From Undaria pinnatifida (lineage: Eukaryota; Sar; Phaeophyceae; Laminariales; Alariaceae), in the NCBI GenBank assembly GCA_012845835.1, contig JABAKD010000017.1, forward strand, positions 6,255,151-6,319,150: DNA of 64,000 nt, read 5' to 3'. Both the position numbers and the translations under genes were made by a program. This document shows, one piece after another, positions 50,711 to 60,590 of this stretch; the first letter of the stretch is position 1, and every line of letters begins with the position of its first letter. Below the pieces are notes generated by a model. The model saw only the letters and a program-made list of their open reading frames with translations. It was not told the DNA's origin and did no database searches.

Positions 50711-51200
50711 ATACAACGTACACTATTCTGTTGGATTTAGGAAAAACCCTCCTCGTCCTTACAAAACCATAAAATTCAAACCGCTGCGATTCAAATCAAA
50801 CGGCGTGACGAACTACACGCTCGCACGCAAACAACAACAATATGGCATCATATATACCATCCGGCTACAGAGCTACAGACAGAACAAAAGTATGTGGTCG
50901 TAGATGATGGTATATCTTACATAATGTGCCTATACTGCTGTGCTATACTGCTGTGTTGCGTTGAGGTCGTTGTAATTAGGTTCTGCTTTTCGTTGCTTCT
51001 ACACGACGTCTGTTTGTGTTCCGTGTTCTTCTGCGTTTTGTGGTGTTGTGATGGGCTTGTCAGCAATATTAACGACGAAAGTCGTCGTTGTCCTTTTATA
51101 CTGGTTTTATACCACCCCCTGCCACCACCATTCATTCGTTGTTTGTCACACTTGACTGGTGGAATGTTCATCGCTACAGACGTGGTTCGCTTGACCAAAC

Positions 51201-51669
51201 TTAGTTTACGTTGTAGACCCCCTGCAATCCATGGCCACTACTGTGAACGTCCCGAGGCCAAAGCCCTCTCCAACCGTCGGGGGCGTCATACGCTTCCCGT
51301 GCGTCCCATAGGGTGGCGTACGCCACTCTTCTCCCCCGCGTGTCGATGGTTACTGTCGCTGGCGCTTTTCGGCGCAGTTCCGCGAGCGCGTTAATGGCGT
51401 CCATTGGGGGGTGGAAGGCGTCCTTCATGAAATCGCGGGCGGCGCCTCTGTCGCGCAATACAGCACTCGGCAAGACTATGAATAGGCCCCCAAGAGTTTT
51501 ACCCCTAGATACAGCGGTGTACCCCTGGCCCTGGGCGAAGAATCCTCTACTCGGAATCCACACGGCAACCCGCTCGAACCCAACACCCTGTACCCTATGT
51601 ATGGTCATACAAGCGGCGACCATGAGCGGCCACTGTTTCACTATGTACGCTCCGCTGACGGCAACTCCC
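51201..51669 (-). CDS. Pif1-type helicase C-terminal exon (fragment)
   Basis: The minus-strand frame contains WPLMVAACMTIHRVQG, then an intervening strand, then GQGYTAVSRGKTLGGLFI. These match the late helicase motifs of the Pif1/RecD superfamily 1B (TIHxxQG and the YxAxSRxxxL box). The N-terminal half with the Walker A motif is absent from this frame and I did not find it nearby, so this is a fragment or a far-spliced exon. A plausible acceptor (TTCTGCAG) precedes GVAVSGAY at 51669. The frame is open further upstream, but that part is pyrimidine-rich and intron-like. An OTU-like exon lies about 0.7 kb upstream on the same strand. Pif1 helicases in repeat-rich DNA often belong to Helitrons; a host helicase or a viral insertion remains possible. 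Confidence 0.55.
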
Positions 51670-51884
51670 CTGCAGAACGGCGGTGACGTGAAGCACGATG
51701 AAGTTGGCGATTTCATTTTTGAGGCGGAGAATGTCGCCGAGAGGATGCTCGTATTTAGTCCCCTGTAAAGGTAACAGCAGAATTCGGCGGGCAAGGCCGC
51801 ATGGTGTGAGGACAATGTGCGCATGGGTTACGTTGTACGCAGGTGTAGGATGTAACGTGCTGAAAGACAAGAACCATTGTTACA

Positions 51885-52210
51885 GGACGCCCAGACGTAG
51901 CTGGAGACGCCTCCACACATAGGACATGACGCATAAACAGGCGACGGAAGGGATTTGCACCCCAGGAACGCCGGTGAAAGGTGAGCTAGTATGGCGGGTT
52001 CGAACCGAACAGTTTCGAACACGCACGCGTATGCTACAAACGCAAGCACAGGACGCACACACGTAGCTGGAGACGCCTACATACATAGGAGATGATGGAT
52101 ACACAGGTGACGGAACGCATTTGCACCGCAGGAACGCTGGTGGAAGGTGAGGTAGTAGACTATAGCAGGTTCGAAGACGTACGGGTATGCTACAAACGCA
52201 AACACACGGG
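51885..52210 (-). repeat. Two-copy tandem repeat, about 165 bp
   Basis: A unit containing CGTAGCTGGAGACGCCT, then GGAACGC(C/T)GGTG and ending ATGCTACAAACGCAA occurs twice head to tail (about 51885-52045 and 52050-52210). It lies between the OTU-like exon and the helicase fragment and is probably intronic. Confidence 0.75.
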
Positions 52211-52337
52211 AGTACTGCTGCGCTACACATGTACGTACTCTACACACGCGGCGAGAGCGGTGTGCACGCCGCTGTACATACAAACACAGCTGTGACCATG
52301 CTGAGTGCGTAGCGTATAAGCAATGCCGTGTACATAC

Positions 52338-52460
52338 CTGTCCCAAGAAGGTGCAGTTCCCGTTGAGCAGAGAGTGCCAGCCGCAGTTGCCATCCCCCCT
52401 GCACGGAACAGTGCGAGTGTTCCGGCGCTGTAGAACGAGGCCATTCGGGCAGTGCAATTG
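52338..52460 (-). CDS. OTU-like cysteine protease exon (fragment)
   Basis: A 41-codon open stretch lies between an ATTCAG acceptor (exon starts 52460) and a GTATGT donor after 52338. It contains VPCRGDGNCGWHSLL, matching the catalytic loop of OTU-family deubiquitinases (D-G-N-C followed by an aromatic residue, with the Asp and nucleophilic Cys present). The catalytic His would lie in a later exon that I could not identify. It is upstream of, and on the same strand as, the Pif1-type helicase fragment. OTU domains occur in some Helitron-type transposon proteins, so the two may belong to one decayed element. Part of the upstream flank is duplicated at 52.8 kb. Confidence 0.45.
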
Positions 52461-52472
52461 CTGAATGGATTG

Positions 52473-53200
52473 TTTGGGAAGGGATTTTTTTGTCCGCAGC
52501 CCAGGGCACAACGAAGTGAAATGTTTGTGTGTTGTGTTTTTTTTTTTTGTTGTCCCGCATCGTGAAGTAGCAGGATCGAACAGCAGAGGCGCAAACGTTC
52601 AAGCGCATGCACCACCAGCGCTGGGTTGGCAGGCCAGCCGAAGGGTGGTTGTATGCTACTACTAGCAGTGTAGAGTGTGTTGGTGTTCGTGTGTGTGTCC
52701 CAAAATGCACCCACGAGGTGGTTGTTTGCGTGCGAGGGTGTAGTTCGTCACGCCGTTTGATTTGAATCGCAGCCGTTTGAATTTTATGGTTTTGCAAGGA
52801 CGAGGAGGGTTTTTTGGGAAGGGATTTTTTTGTCCGCAGCCCAGGGCACAACGAAGTGAAATGTTTGTGTGTTGTGTTGTTTATTTTTTGTTGTCCCGCA
52901 TCGTGATGTAGCAGGACCGAACAGCAGAGGCGCAAACGTTCAAGCGCATGCACCACCAGCGCTGGGTTGGCAGGCCAGCCGAAGGGTGGTTGTATGCTAC
53001 TACTAGCAGTGTAGAGTGTGTTGGTGTTCGTGTGTGTGTCCCAAAATGCACCACCAGCGCTGGGTTGGCAGGCCAGCCGAAGGGTGCTTGTATGCTACTA
53101 CTAGCAGTGTAGAGTGTGTTGGTGTTCGTGTGTGTGTCCCAAAATGCACCACCAGCACTGGGTTGGCAGGGCAGCCGAACGGTGCTTGGATGCTAGTAGC
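52473..53200. repeat. Nested tandem repeats: 340-bp duplication and 98-bp array
   Basis: A block beginning TTTGGGAAGGGATTTTTTTG occurs at 52473 and again at 52813. Its end, starting ATGCACCACCAGCGCTGGG and finishing with GTGTGTGTCCCAAA, is repeated head to tail at 52948, 53046 and 53144 (98-bp period) after a first copy at 52607. The long minus-strand open frame here follows from repetition and is not evidence of a gene. Confidence 0.9.
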
Positions 53201-53201
53201 A

Positions 53202-53257
53202 GTGTCGGGGGGGGGCGACGCGCCCCCCCCCGAACCCCCCCCCCCGGGCCCGACACA
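53202..53257. repeat. G/C homopolymer hairpin
   Basis: AGTGTCGGG with a G-run is followed by C-runs and CCCGACAC, forming a GC-only inverted repeat at the end of the 98-bp array. It could fold strongly, and its run lengths may be unreliable. Confidence 0.7.
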
Positions 53258-53724
53258 GTGTGCGTTGGAAGGACCCTCACCAGTGTGCGTTCGAAAAAGT
53301 ACATGGAAAAACTATAGTATGTATTTTTAAAAACCCATGCCCAAGATGCTTGCTGCTGACACCGCTTGATGTCCACACAAACCGTTCTCTTTCGTTCACG
53401 GCCGTCACAGTACGGCGTGAACCTGGGCATTGTCTTGAGATTAGCTTTAGCGGCGGGTTTCTGTGATTGTACACGTCTTTCTTTCTTTTCGCCAGGTGTT
53501 TTTCTTGGTCTTACATAGGAAGTTAGACGTGCTATGTAACGGTTTAGTCGGCTCTGTTTGTCTTACAACCTGTTTCCTCGAGCGGAGCGATGACAAACCT
53601 CTCGTGCGCGTCAAATATCGTCCATACCGTACCTCGCGCCATGTCGTGGTTCATTCGTCCGAACAGCAGACCGACCGCCCGCTCCGTTGACACTCGTGCT
53701 CGACTTCGAACAGAAAAAAACATC

Positions 53725-54055
53725 ATGCGCACCTCCTGGACTGTGGCAATGGGGCTGCTGGTCTTGTCCGTTCCGTAGCAGGCAGTGGGAACCAGCATCA
53801 AGCAAAAATAAGGCGGTGCCGCGATGCTTGCAGCGGTACTAGCTCAGGAGAGGTACGTGACCAGTTCACAGCAATTTGCACTGCCGTGTTAAATGGGTCT
53901 AGCGGTGACCCATGGTCAAATAACATCATGCGCACCTCCTGGACTGTGGCAATGGGGCTGCTGGTCTTGTCCGTTCCGTAGCAGGCAGTGGGAACCAGCA
54001 TCAAGCAAAAATAACCCGGTGCCGCGATGCTTGCAGCGGCATTAGCTCAGGAGAG
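53725..54055 (+). repeat. Tandem duplication of G5 exon 1, 203-bp period
   Basis: The decayed signal-peptide exon and the bases after its donor recur with a 203-bp period (ATG at 53725 and 53928). The copies are nearly identical over the exon and the following 80 or so bases, and share both premature stops, so the duplication is younger than the inactivation. Confidence 0.85.
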
Positions 54056-54124
54056 GTACGTGACCAGTTCACAGCAATTTGCACTGCCGTGTTAAATGGG
54101 TCTAGCGGTGACCCATGGTCATAT

Positions 54125-54380
54125 AATGCCGGTCGCCCCGGTAGCATCCTCGAGCCTGGTAGAGATCAGTTTCGTGAGTTCAAGCCCTCCCGAGTGCATA
54201 TTCGTATAAATTCGCCGGGATTTTTCCTTGTACAGAAGTTGACTTGCAAAAAGCGCTATTTATAGAGCGTGACTTAGCAACACTCGATGAACAATCGACG
54301 AGAAGTGGTCTATTCGCGATACAAACGGAAGGCAAGAACCGGGGGGGGAGAAGGGGCGACACCTGTGACCACCGCTCGTC
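54125..54380 (+). mobile_element. SINE-like element, second copy
   Basis: GCCGGTCGCCCCGGTAGC, then GAGTTCAAGCCCTCCCGAG, GAAGGCAAGAACCGG and ACACCTGTGACCACC repeat the order seen at 8.2 kb. It lies in G5 intron 1, just downstream of the duplicated exon. Confidence 0.5.
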
Positions 54381-55636
54381 GAGGAGCTCGAAAGTAGAGA
54401 TATGTGTGAAAGACACCCCCCCCCCCCCCCCCCGCTGAATCTTAATGGTGCATTGCAACAAGCAATTTCCAGAGACACCGTCATTGTTTACGAATCTTTG
54501 CCTAGGTGGACATTGCGTCGGCGTGTGACGTGCAATAACATCGGTCGAGAGTTCACTTTTTGGCTAGAATATGTATATACGTTGCTGCTTCGTTCCCTGG
54601 GAACACCAAAATGCTGAGGCGGAGATCATTAGAACCGTGTAAGATTAGCTTGCGACGCCATGTACAGAGAAAGAAGTCGCTATCGTAAGGGTGTAAACAT
54701 ATGTTGTCGGTTCCTGTCTTCGTGACGTCACAAAACAATCCACGTACATGCCGCAGTATCTGTCGCTGTGAGGACGAAGGTGGGGGTGATTGCGATGGCG
54801 ATGGCGGTGGTGACGACGGTGGCGGGTAAGTCCTTCATGCTACAGTGGTGCTGTACAGGTTCATTCGTCGAACACCAATCAGGTTGCCTCAGTTGTATTC
54901 AGGTTCCCTGGAGCGACACCTTAAGCAATGCCCAGTGCTGAATTGATGTTCTGCTGTGATTTCGCGTTCTGTTTGTTTGTTGATGTCACTTGCAGGGGAT
55001 GCAACTACTCTTCTTGCGACCAAACGGTTAGAGGTAGCTGCGGGATGGACACCGACGGCGACAGCTGTTGCAGTGAGTATGCGTTGTCGGGCGGTCTCCA
55101 CGAGGTGCAGTTGCATGTGCCCTTTCAATGGTACGGTGCATAACTGCCATCGTATGACGATAGTAGCAATAATGTGTGACCAATGCCCTTCGTTGTCTGG
55201 GGCTATCGGTAATTGTTTGGTCTGGTGTCAACTACACCAGTATGCCTATGTCAGAAACCGACACAACACGGCCGGACATAACGTTCGCGATGGACAGGCA
55301 CGCTCAGCGTTGTCTGCACCATCAAAATTTGTTCTCCACTAAACTTGAGTTTTCGAACAACTGCTCAGTATCAGCGACAAGTGCTGTATGCAGACGAGTT
55401 TGGGCTTCGTTCAGGAACCATTGTATTTCTCGTGGATAACTTCGCCACAACCTGTGTGACATGAGGGCATATATATACTGCCTCTGTTCATGCACCCAGG
55501 CCCGAATTTTGTGACCCATTCGATTAATCTGAGTGACATGACTAAAGCCAGGTTGCCGCTGTCAGCACGAATATGTAAATATTTTAACCAAAATGTATTG
55601 CAGTTCTTTGAGTACAAGATTGCTGTAGCTACTGAG

Positions 55637-55895
55637 AGTCATCCCAGGGTAGGGGTTGCAGTTTTGGCGCTAAAACGTCCGTAGCTAAGCTCCTCCCGTG
55701 AGGAACTACCTGTTAGTGAACAAATTTGACGACTTCACATAATATTTTGGGACTAAGGCATAGAAGCTTGGTCAGGTTGTGCGAACGAATGTCTTCGAAG
55801 TCATTTTTCGGGTGAGACATTGAGTTTCTCTTGTGAGGAACTCAGGGACTTTATGATGCTGCACCTGTACCGTGGGATGGCTCCTGAGTTCACAA
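55637..55895. repeat. Dispersed repeat family B
   Basis: GGCGCTAAAACGTCCGTAGC, GCTCCTCCCGTGAGGAAC, GTGCGAACGAATGTCTTCG and GCACCTGTACCGTGGGATG. It lies in G5 intron 2. A related fragment occupies about 59835-59965. Confidence 0.5.
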
Positions 55896-56562
55896 TAAGA
55901 GTGTGTGTTAGAATCTGGTCTATGAGGTCCAAACACATTTTCTAGTCGACGTCCCGTCACTTACGCACACGGGCACACTTGTTATCCTATTACCGACTAC
56001 GCGGCGATACTCGGGTGTGTTCTTTCTCGTCATCCGGAGTACTGTACTCGACCACCAACAATCTTCTTTCAATCGAAACGATGCTACTGTTGTGGGGCAT
56101 CTAAATTTGACATCATAAAAGTCGGGCAATGTTTCTGTAGAACGATCTCTCGGCCAGCACAACAACCTGTGTAGGTTACATTTTCCCGTACTGCGGGCAT
56201 TGACGTCCTGGCCACCAGACAACACCCATGTCTCCCTCTACCACTCCCTTTCGTCTTCTCTCGTTGCCCTTATCGTCTCCTCAGGGTTTTACTGTTTTTA
56301 CGTAAGCGCCTTTGCACAAAGTATCGATTCTTCTCCATCGGCATGTTGCCGACAAGCAACTGATGTCTCGTCCGCATCACCTATGTGCATGAGGCAGATT
56401 GTGCAGACATAGAGTCTCACCACGCATCAATAACCCACAGAGATCGACGGAAGATATTTTAACTCCAAATGTTAACGATTACTTTCTAACAACCCGTCCC
56501 TCCCCCCCTGACACTCGCGCTGTTGTCACGTCTGGGCTTGGATTCGGACCGTGCTCCCGAAG

Positions 56563-56571
56563 ATCCGATAG
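56563..56571 (+). other. G5 remnant of the 9-nt microexon
   Basis: ATCCGATAG sits between GCTCCCGAAG and GTATGT. A CTAAC at 56486-56490 opens an AG-free, pyrimidine-rich stretch of about 70 bases. It would read Asn-Pro-Ile-Val-Cys and is undamaged although the gene is dead. Confidence 0.55.
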
Positions 56572-56680
56572 GTATGTTGCAGTTGCCGTAGTGAAATTCG
56601 AACGGTATGGTATTGTGAAGTTTGACTTTTTCGAGATCGGACTGATTCCACGTTAGCCACCGCTCAAAACCAGCTTTTTT

Positions 56681-56875
56681 TTAACGAACGTTTTATAGCT
56701 GCTCGATACAACGAAGGATGTTATTGAAAGAAAAGGATACCCGTATATTTTCTTGTGTGCAAAGGTCTATCGGTCGATGACGTCGGGGCAATGTATCTCA
56801 GGAGATACGACCGGGAGCCGGTTTTGAAACCTGCGGTTTTATAAGAGAGAAGTTGGGGGGGTTACCGTAGAACGA
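56681..56875 (+). repeat. Dispersed repeat family C
   Basis: TAACGAACGTTTTATAGCTG start, CGATGACGTCGGGGCAATG inside and GGTTACCGTAGAACGAC at the end. It lies in G5 intron 3. A shorter copy occupies about 31140-31320. Confidence 0.6.
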
Positions 56876-59800
56876 CCCATCGTGTATTACACAACGATAG
56901 ATATATTTGTCGGCGCGGAGCTCGTCCATCCCGTCTTTCTCGTTATGCTGAACGTACTGGGCAACAAGGAGGCGGACGGACAACTTGGCAATCCTGATGT
57001 GTGCTACGGTGGGGGAAGCACGGTTTGGTGAACGCACCGATCACTGATGGGGCTCCTCCCAGCCGTGTGCGTACCCCGTGTCATTGGAAACCCCAGGTTT
57101 TGTTGGGTTATATCAATCGTAGGTGTTTGAATCTCCGTCGGGTATACCATGCGTTATTAGCATAGTCTACCTAAGTACGTTTCCGGGGGTAGTCATGAGC
57201 ATATCGAGTTAAGAGCACCAGAGCGAGGTTGGCGCACGTTAGCGTAGCACGAGTATCCTAGAGGTAAACGCGTTCGAACCACCAACTATGGTTGCCTCCT
57301 CGAGAAACCGAAACGAGTCCACACAACAAATATCCCCTCCCTCTCGCCTTTCCGCTCTTGTCCTCCCTGCTCAATTTAATGGACGACAGTGTGCCCAACC
57401 GGAAGCAGCCTATGTGGCGAGCCGCATATGTAGAGACTCCGCGGCCAGCGAATCAACTGGTCTGGAAAAGACGGCGGCTGGTATTGTCAAGTCAAGGACA
57501 AGGACGCGGACTTCCACGTCAATGTCCGCCTGACCGCCCCAGACCGCGACGAATTGCCCGATGTCCAGCTGGACACGGGTCTTAGCGTGATCTATGACGG
57601 TAATTCCGTCGTCATTGAGGTGAAGGACCCTTACACCACCGTCACGAGCGGCTGCCCACGTAAACAATCGATCTGCCTATCCAACGGAGGACTTCGTGCT
57701 ATCGCAAACGAAAAGGATACCACTCAACTCCTCGTCCCCACGGAGAGCGCGTACGTGAACGACGGTATTGATATCTCGGCGTCAAACCTACCAGTTGAGT
57801 GCCGAGAGTTTGGTGGTGACAAGCTCTGGGCTCGCATGTATGCTGAGATTCTGGACGATGAACGTGAGCTAGCAGTCGAGACGTGCGAGGATTGGGTGTT
57901 GAGTTTCGATTAGATGGCGCCGCCCAACTGGTGCACCAAGTACGCCGCCGACAACGGACTTGCCGAGGTGCAGTGCATCCGCGCCACAACCACGATCATG
58001 ACCCCAACCGTCGACCTTCGCCTGAACGCCGGGTTTGACTACCCAGGGGGGGGGGTGGAATCAACTGGGACGGCCGCGTACACCCCGAGCTGGAGTTCTG
58101 GCGGATGGACGTGGAATTTGAAGGCCTCGCTGTCGACAACCCTAAACTGTCCGGAATCCCGGGCGAGACGGCCCGCCCAGTGGTGGACGAATACGGCAGT
58201 GAAGTGATGGAAGGGTACGACGCCTTCCGCGGCCCAGTGTGGAGGGCTACCGTGTGTCCAATGCTTTGGGCACTGACTTCGCGCTGCTTCACTAACCCAG
58301 ATACTTTGGCGACCGCCTTGTTTGTGGTATTGGGTAGCATGTACACATCCACCTCGAAACCCGTGAGGTAAAGAGACTTACCATTCAGCAGTCGAGGTTT
58401 ACCCCACCGTGCAATGCAAGACATTGCTGATCCAGACACCCTCATAAGGCACTGCTACAGGCAAGTTACCTTATCATGCAGATTGAAACCCAATACCCGT
58501 ACCTCATGTTTGGAGTTCGACGTTTAAATGATTACTCCCTTGCAACGTTTGGAACTCAATATTGGACAGTGGAAAGTGCCCACCGTCGGGCTACAGGTAC
58601 CGTTCAAAAAAATCGAAAAGGCCCTCTGGCTTCGTTAGGTGTATTTCTACTTTAAAAGTAATTTTGTATATGTTCGGTTACGGCGATGATAGCATCGAAA
58701 ACATCATTGTTTCGGCGTTGATCCGGTTTGCCCTGCCCCGAGGGATGCAATCGGTGAAACCGATTGTTCATGATGTTGGCGTTAGCTCTAGGTGCTGCTT
58801 GAGTGTTTGATGTTTAAGTTTTGACACCCTCTCGCGTGGGCGTCATAAACTGGAAATGCCGTCTTGGCGACTGTTACGTGTAGTTTAGTTGCGTTGTTGT
58901 CGCTGCTGCTGAGAGTGTAGCTTGTGCTTCGTTTTTCTTCAGTGTGTAGTGTCTACAGTATGTCTGACCGTGATTGACGCATCATGACACCCGCTCTCTA
59001 TGGTTTTGGTCATCGCCCATAGGTGTAGCAGATGTACCAGAAGCGGTCCGTTGAGACTTGCACTGTGTGATAGCACTGCAAAAAGCGCCGAGCTAATGTA
59101 GAGTTTGCGACATTGATAGCCCTTTTAGTGTAACGTGCGTCACGGGCCTCTTCGCGTCTTCAAGTGCCTGTCACGTAGTCGGCAACACGTGGAACGGAGT
59201 TTGTCTTTGCACAAAGACATGAATACGCCCACTGGAAGGTAGCCCTGCGTGTACGCACAATACGAAGCGTCTGCATAACTATGGTGGTATAGGGGCAGGG
59301 TGTTGTGAGTTAAATTGCTGCGATTCGCGCCAGTATGTCAGACATGTGTTGTTTCTGTTTTTCTTGTGCACGCTCCTTTTGTCAGTGTGTGATGCAACAG
59401 GTAGCATTGTCTTTTATTCAAAAATACGTTGCTGCTCACCAGGTGCTAGGATGGTACGTACGCACCAGCACCAACTTGGCGTCCCCAAGAAGGACATCGT
59501 CTCGTGAATACGAGCTTCCAATTTACTGTGACTGACTTCCCTCACCTTCCAAGAAGAGTGTTTCGCAGGGAGGTAGCGACGCATGAGATGGCCGGGAGGC
59601 AGTTACCCTTCCCGAGGTTTCTTAATTGTACGGAGCTCATTAACCTCCCAAAACCGATTGGTGGAATATGATTTGATTGAATATCGACGAACGGTGACAT
59701 GGTTTCATCCCAAACCTGAATCATGCCCAGAGTCATGTCACAGCAGAGGGTTGGCATTTTTTCGTTGCGAGCGTTTCTGACCGGTTGCTCTTCTCAAATG

Positions 59801-60479
59801 TGGAAGTATCGGACAGGACGATGAATTTTGCGAGTATGCTTGTTTTTGGACTAGCGCATGAAACGGTCGGTCGGCGCTCGCGCGAACGAATGCCTTCTAG
59901 AAATCTTGTTTCGGGTGACAAATTGATGAGCTCCTCATGTTAGGAGCTCAGACAAATCTTAGAATCTGCTGTGCAGCCGGAGCGTGTGATGTTTCCGAAC
60001 CACTTTAAGTGAACGACCACGCGACCTATTGGTTTCCAACGAATACCGTTGTACAACACACCAGTGGTTTTCTATCAATTTTTGGGTATTTGTGTTGTTT
60101 CTCGTTTGGGGGCCCCGTGAATCAACAGTAGGTTATTCTGGCAGTCAAAGCTACCGCTGTCGCGGTAGCGCGCCCCTCTGCGCCTTCTACACGCAGCCAT
60201 TAGCACCGAACATTGCATCTTGACTATGGGATGATCTTCAGCAACAAACCCATGGGTGTTATATCTGGTGGAAAGAAGGCCTGTGTCTGCACTATAGTAC
60301 CAATGTTTGCAATCAGGTGGCCCGTGGTGCTCAACATTTCATACCCCGAAGTACCAGGGAAGTTGGAGGTCGAAGCCACTTCTGGCATTTGTTATACTAA
60401 CACTACCAGATATGGCAATAATCTAAAATATCCGCAATTAATTGAAAACACAGTTCAACAAAGTCTTGTATGCAGTTAG

Positions 60480-60590
60480 CGTAGGGCGGTACAGTGGTAG
60501 ATAGAGTGTTGCGCTCGTCGCCAGAAAATAGGCGCAGAGAAGCCAACTACAGTACATGGCGGTAATCGATATCCGATCTTCGTGGCGCGT
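60480..60590 (+). other. Weak tRNA-like or SINE-like sequence
   Basis: TAGGGCGGTACAGTGGTAGA and GTGTTGCGCTCGTC resemble the 5' half of a tRNA, with a loose B-box-like GGTAATCGATATCC 50 bases on. I cannot fold an acceptor stem, so it is more likely a decayed retroposon than a tRNA gene. Confidence 0.25.

Larger units (their letters stand above)
45765..51200. other. Intergenic region upstream of G4, no supported gene
   Basis: Contains three MITE copies, the 57-bp duplication and a family B copy. From 48.3 to 49.4 kb and 49.8 to 50.4 kb nothing is recognisable. Confidence 0.55.
53725..58295 (+). pseudogene. G5: broken fifth copy of the GDPH-motif gene family
   Basis: Remnants of every exon occur in order on the plus strand: exon 1 twice (53725-53852 and 53928-54055), exon 2 at 54997-55072, microexon 56563-56571, exon 3 57390-58295. 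Both exon 1 copies carry the same two in-frame stops, TAG after SVP and TAA in the KQKQ linker, plus a shifted linker. Exon 2 is well preserved (GCNYSSCDQTV to GDSCC), but the acceptor is followed by one extra G. Exon 3 has TAG in place of Gln just after the EPHM motif (57431-57433), TAG in place of Gln at 57911-57913, a frameshift in a G-run near 58050 and another near 58232. It is otherwise alignable to the terminal FALLH and a TAA stop. Sequence and flanks are closest to G3, so this is most simply a decayed duplicate of a G3-like gene. Confidence 0.85.

Noticed and set aside
52240-52956. Long minus-strand open frame of 238 codons.
   Set aside because: It runs through the 340-bp tandem duplication, and low-complexity His/Thr-rich translation follows the repeats. 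The conserved OTU-like motif is in another frame.
53725-58295. Reading UAG/UAA as Gln to make G5 functional.
   Set aside because: G3 and G4 terminate with TAG and G2 with TAA directly after the conserved terminus, and G5 also has frameshifts.
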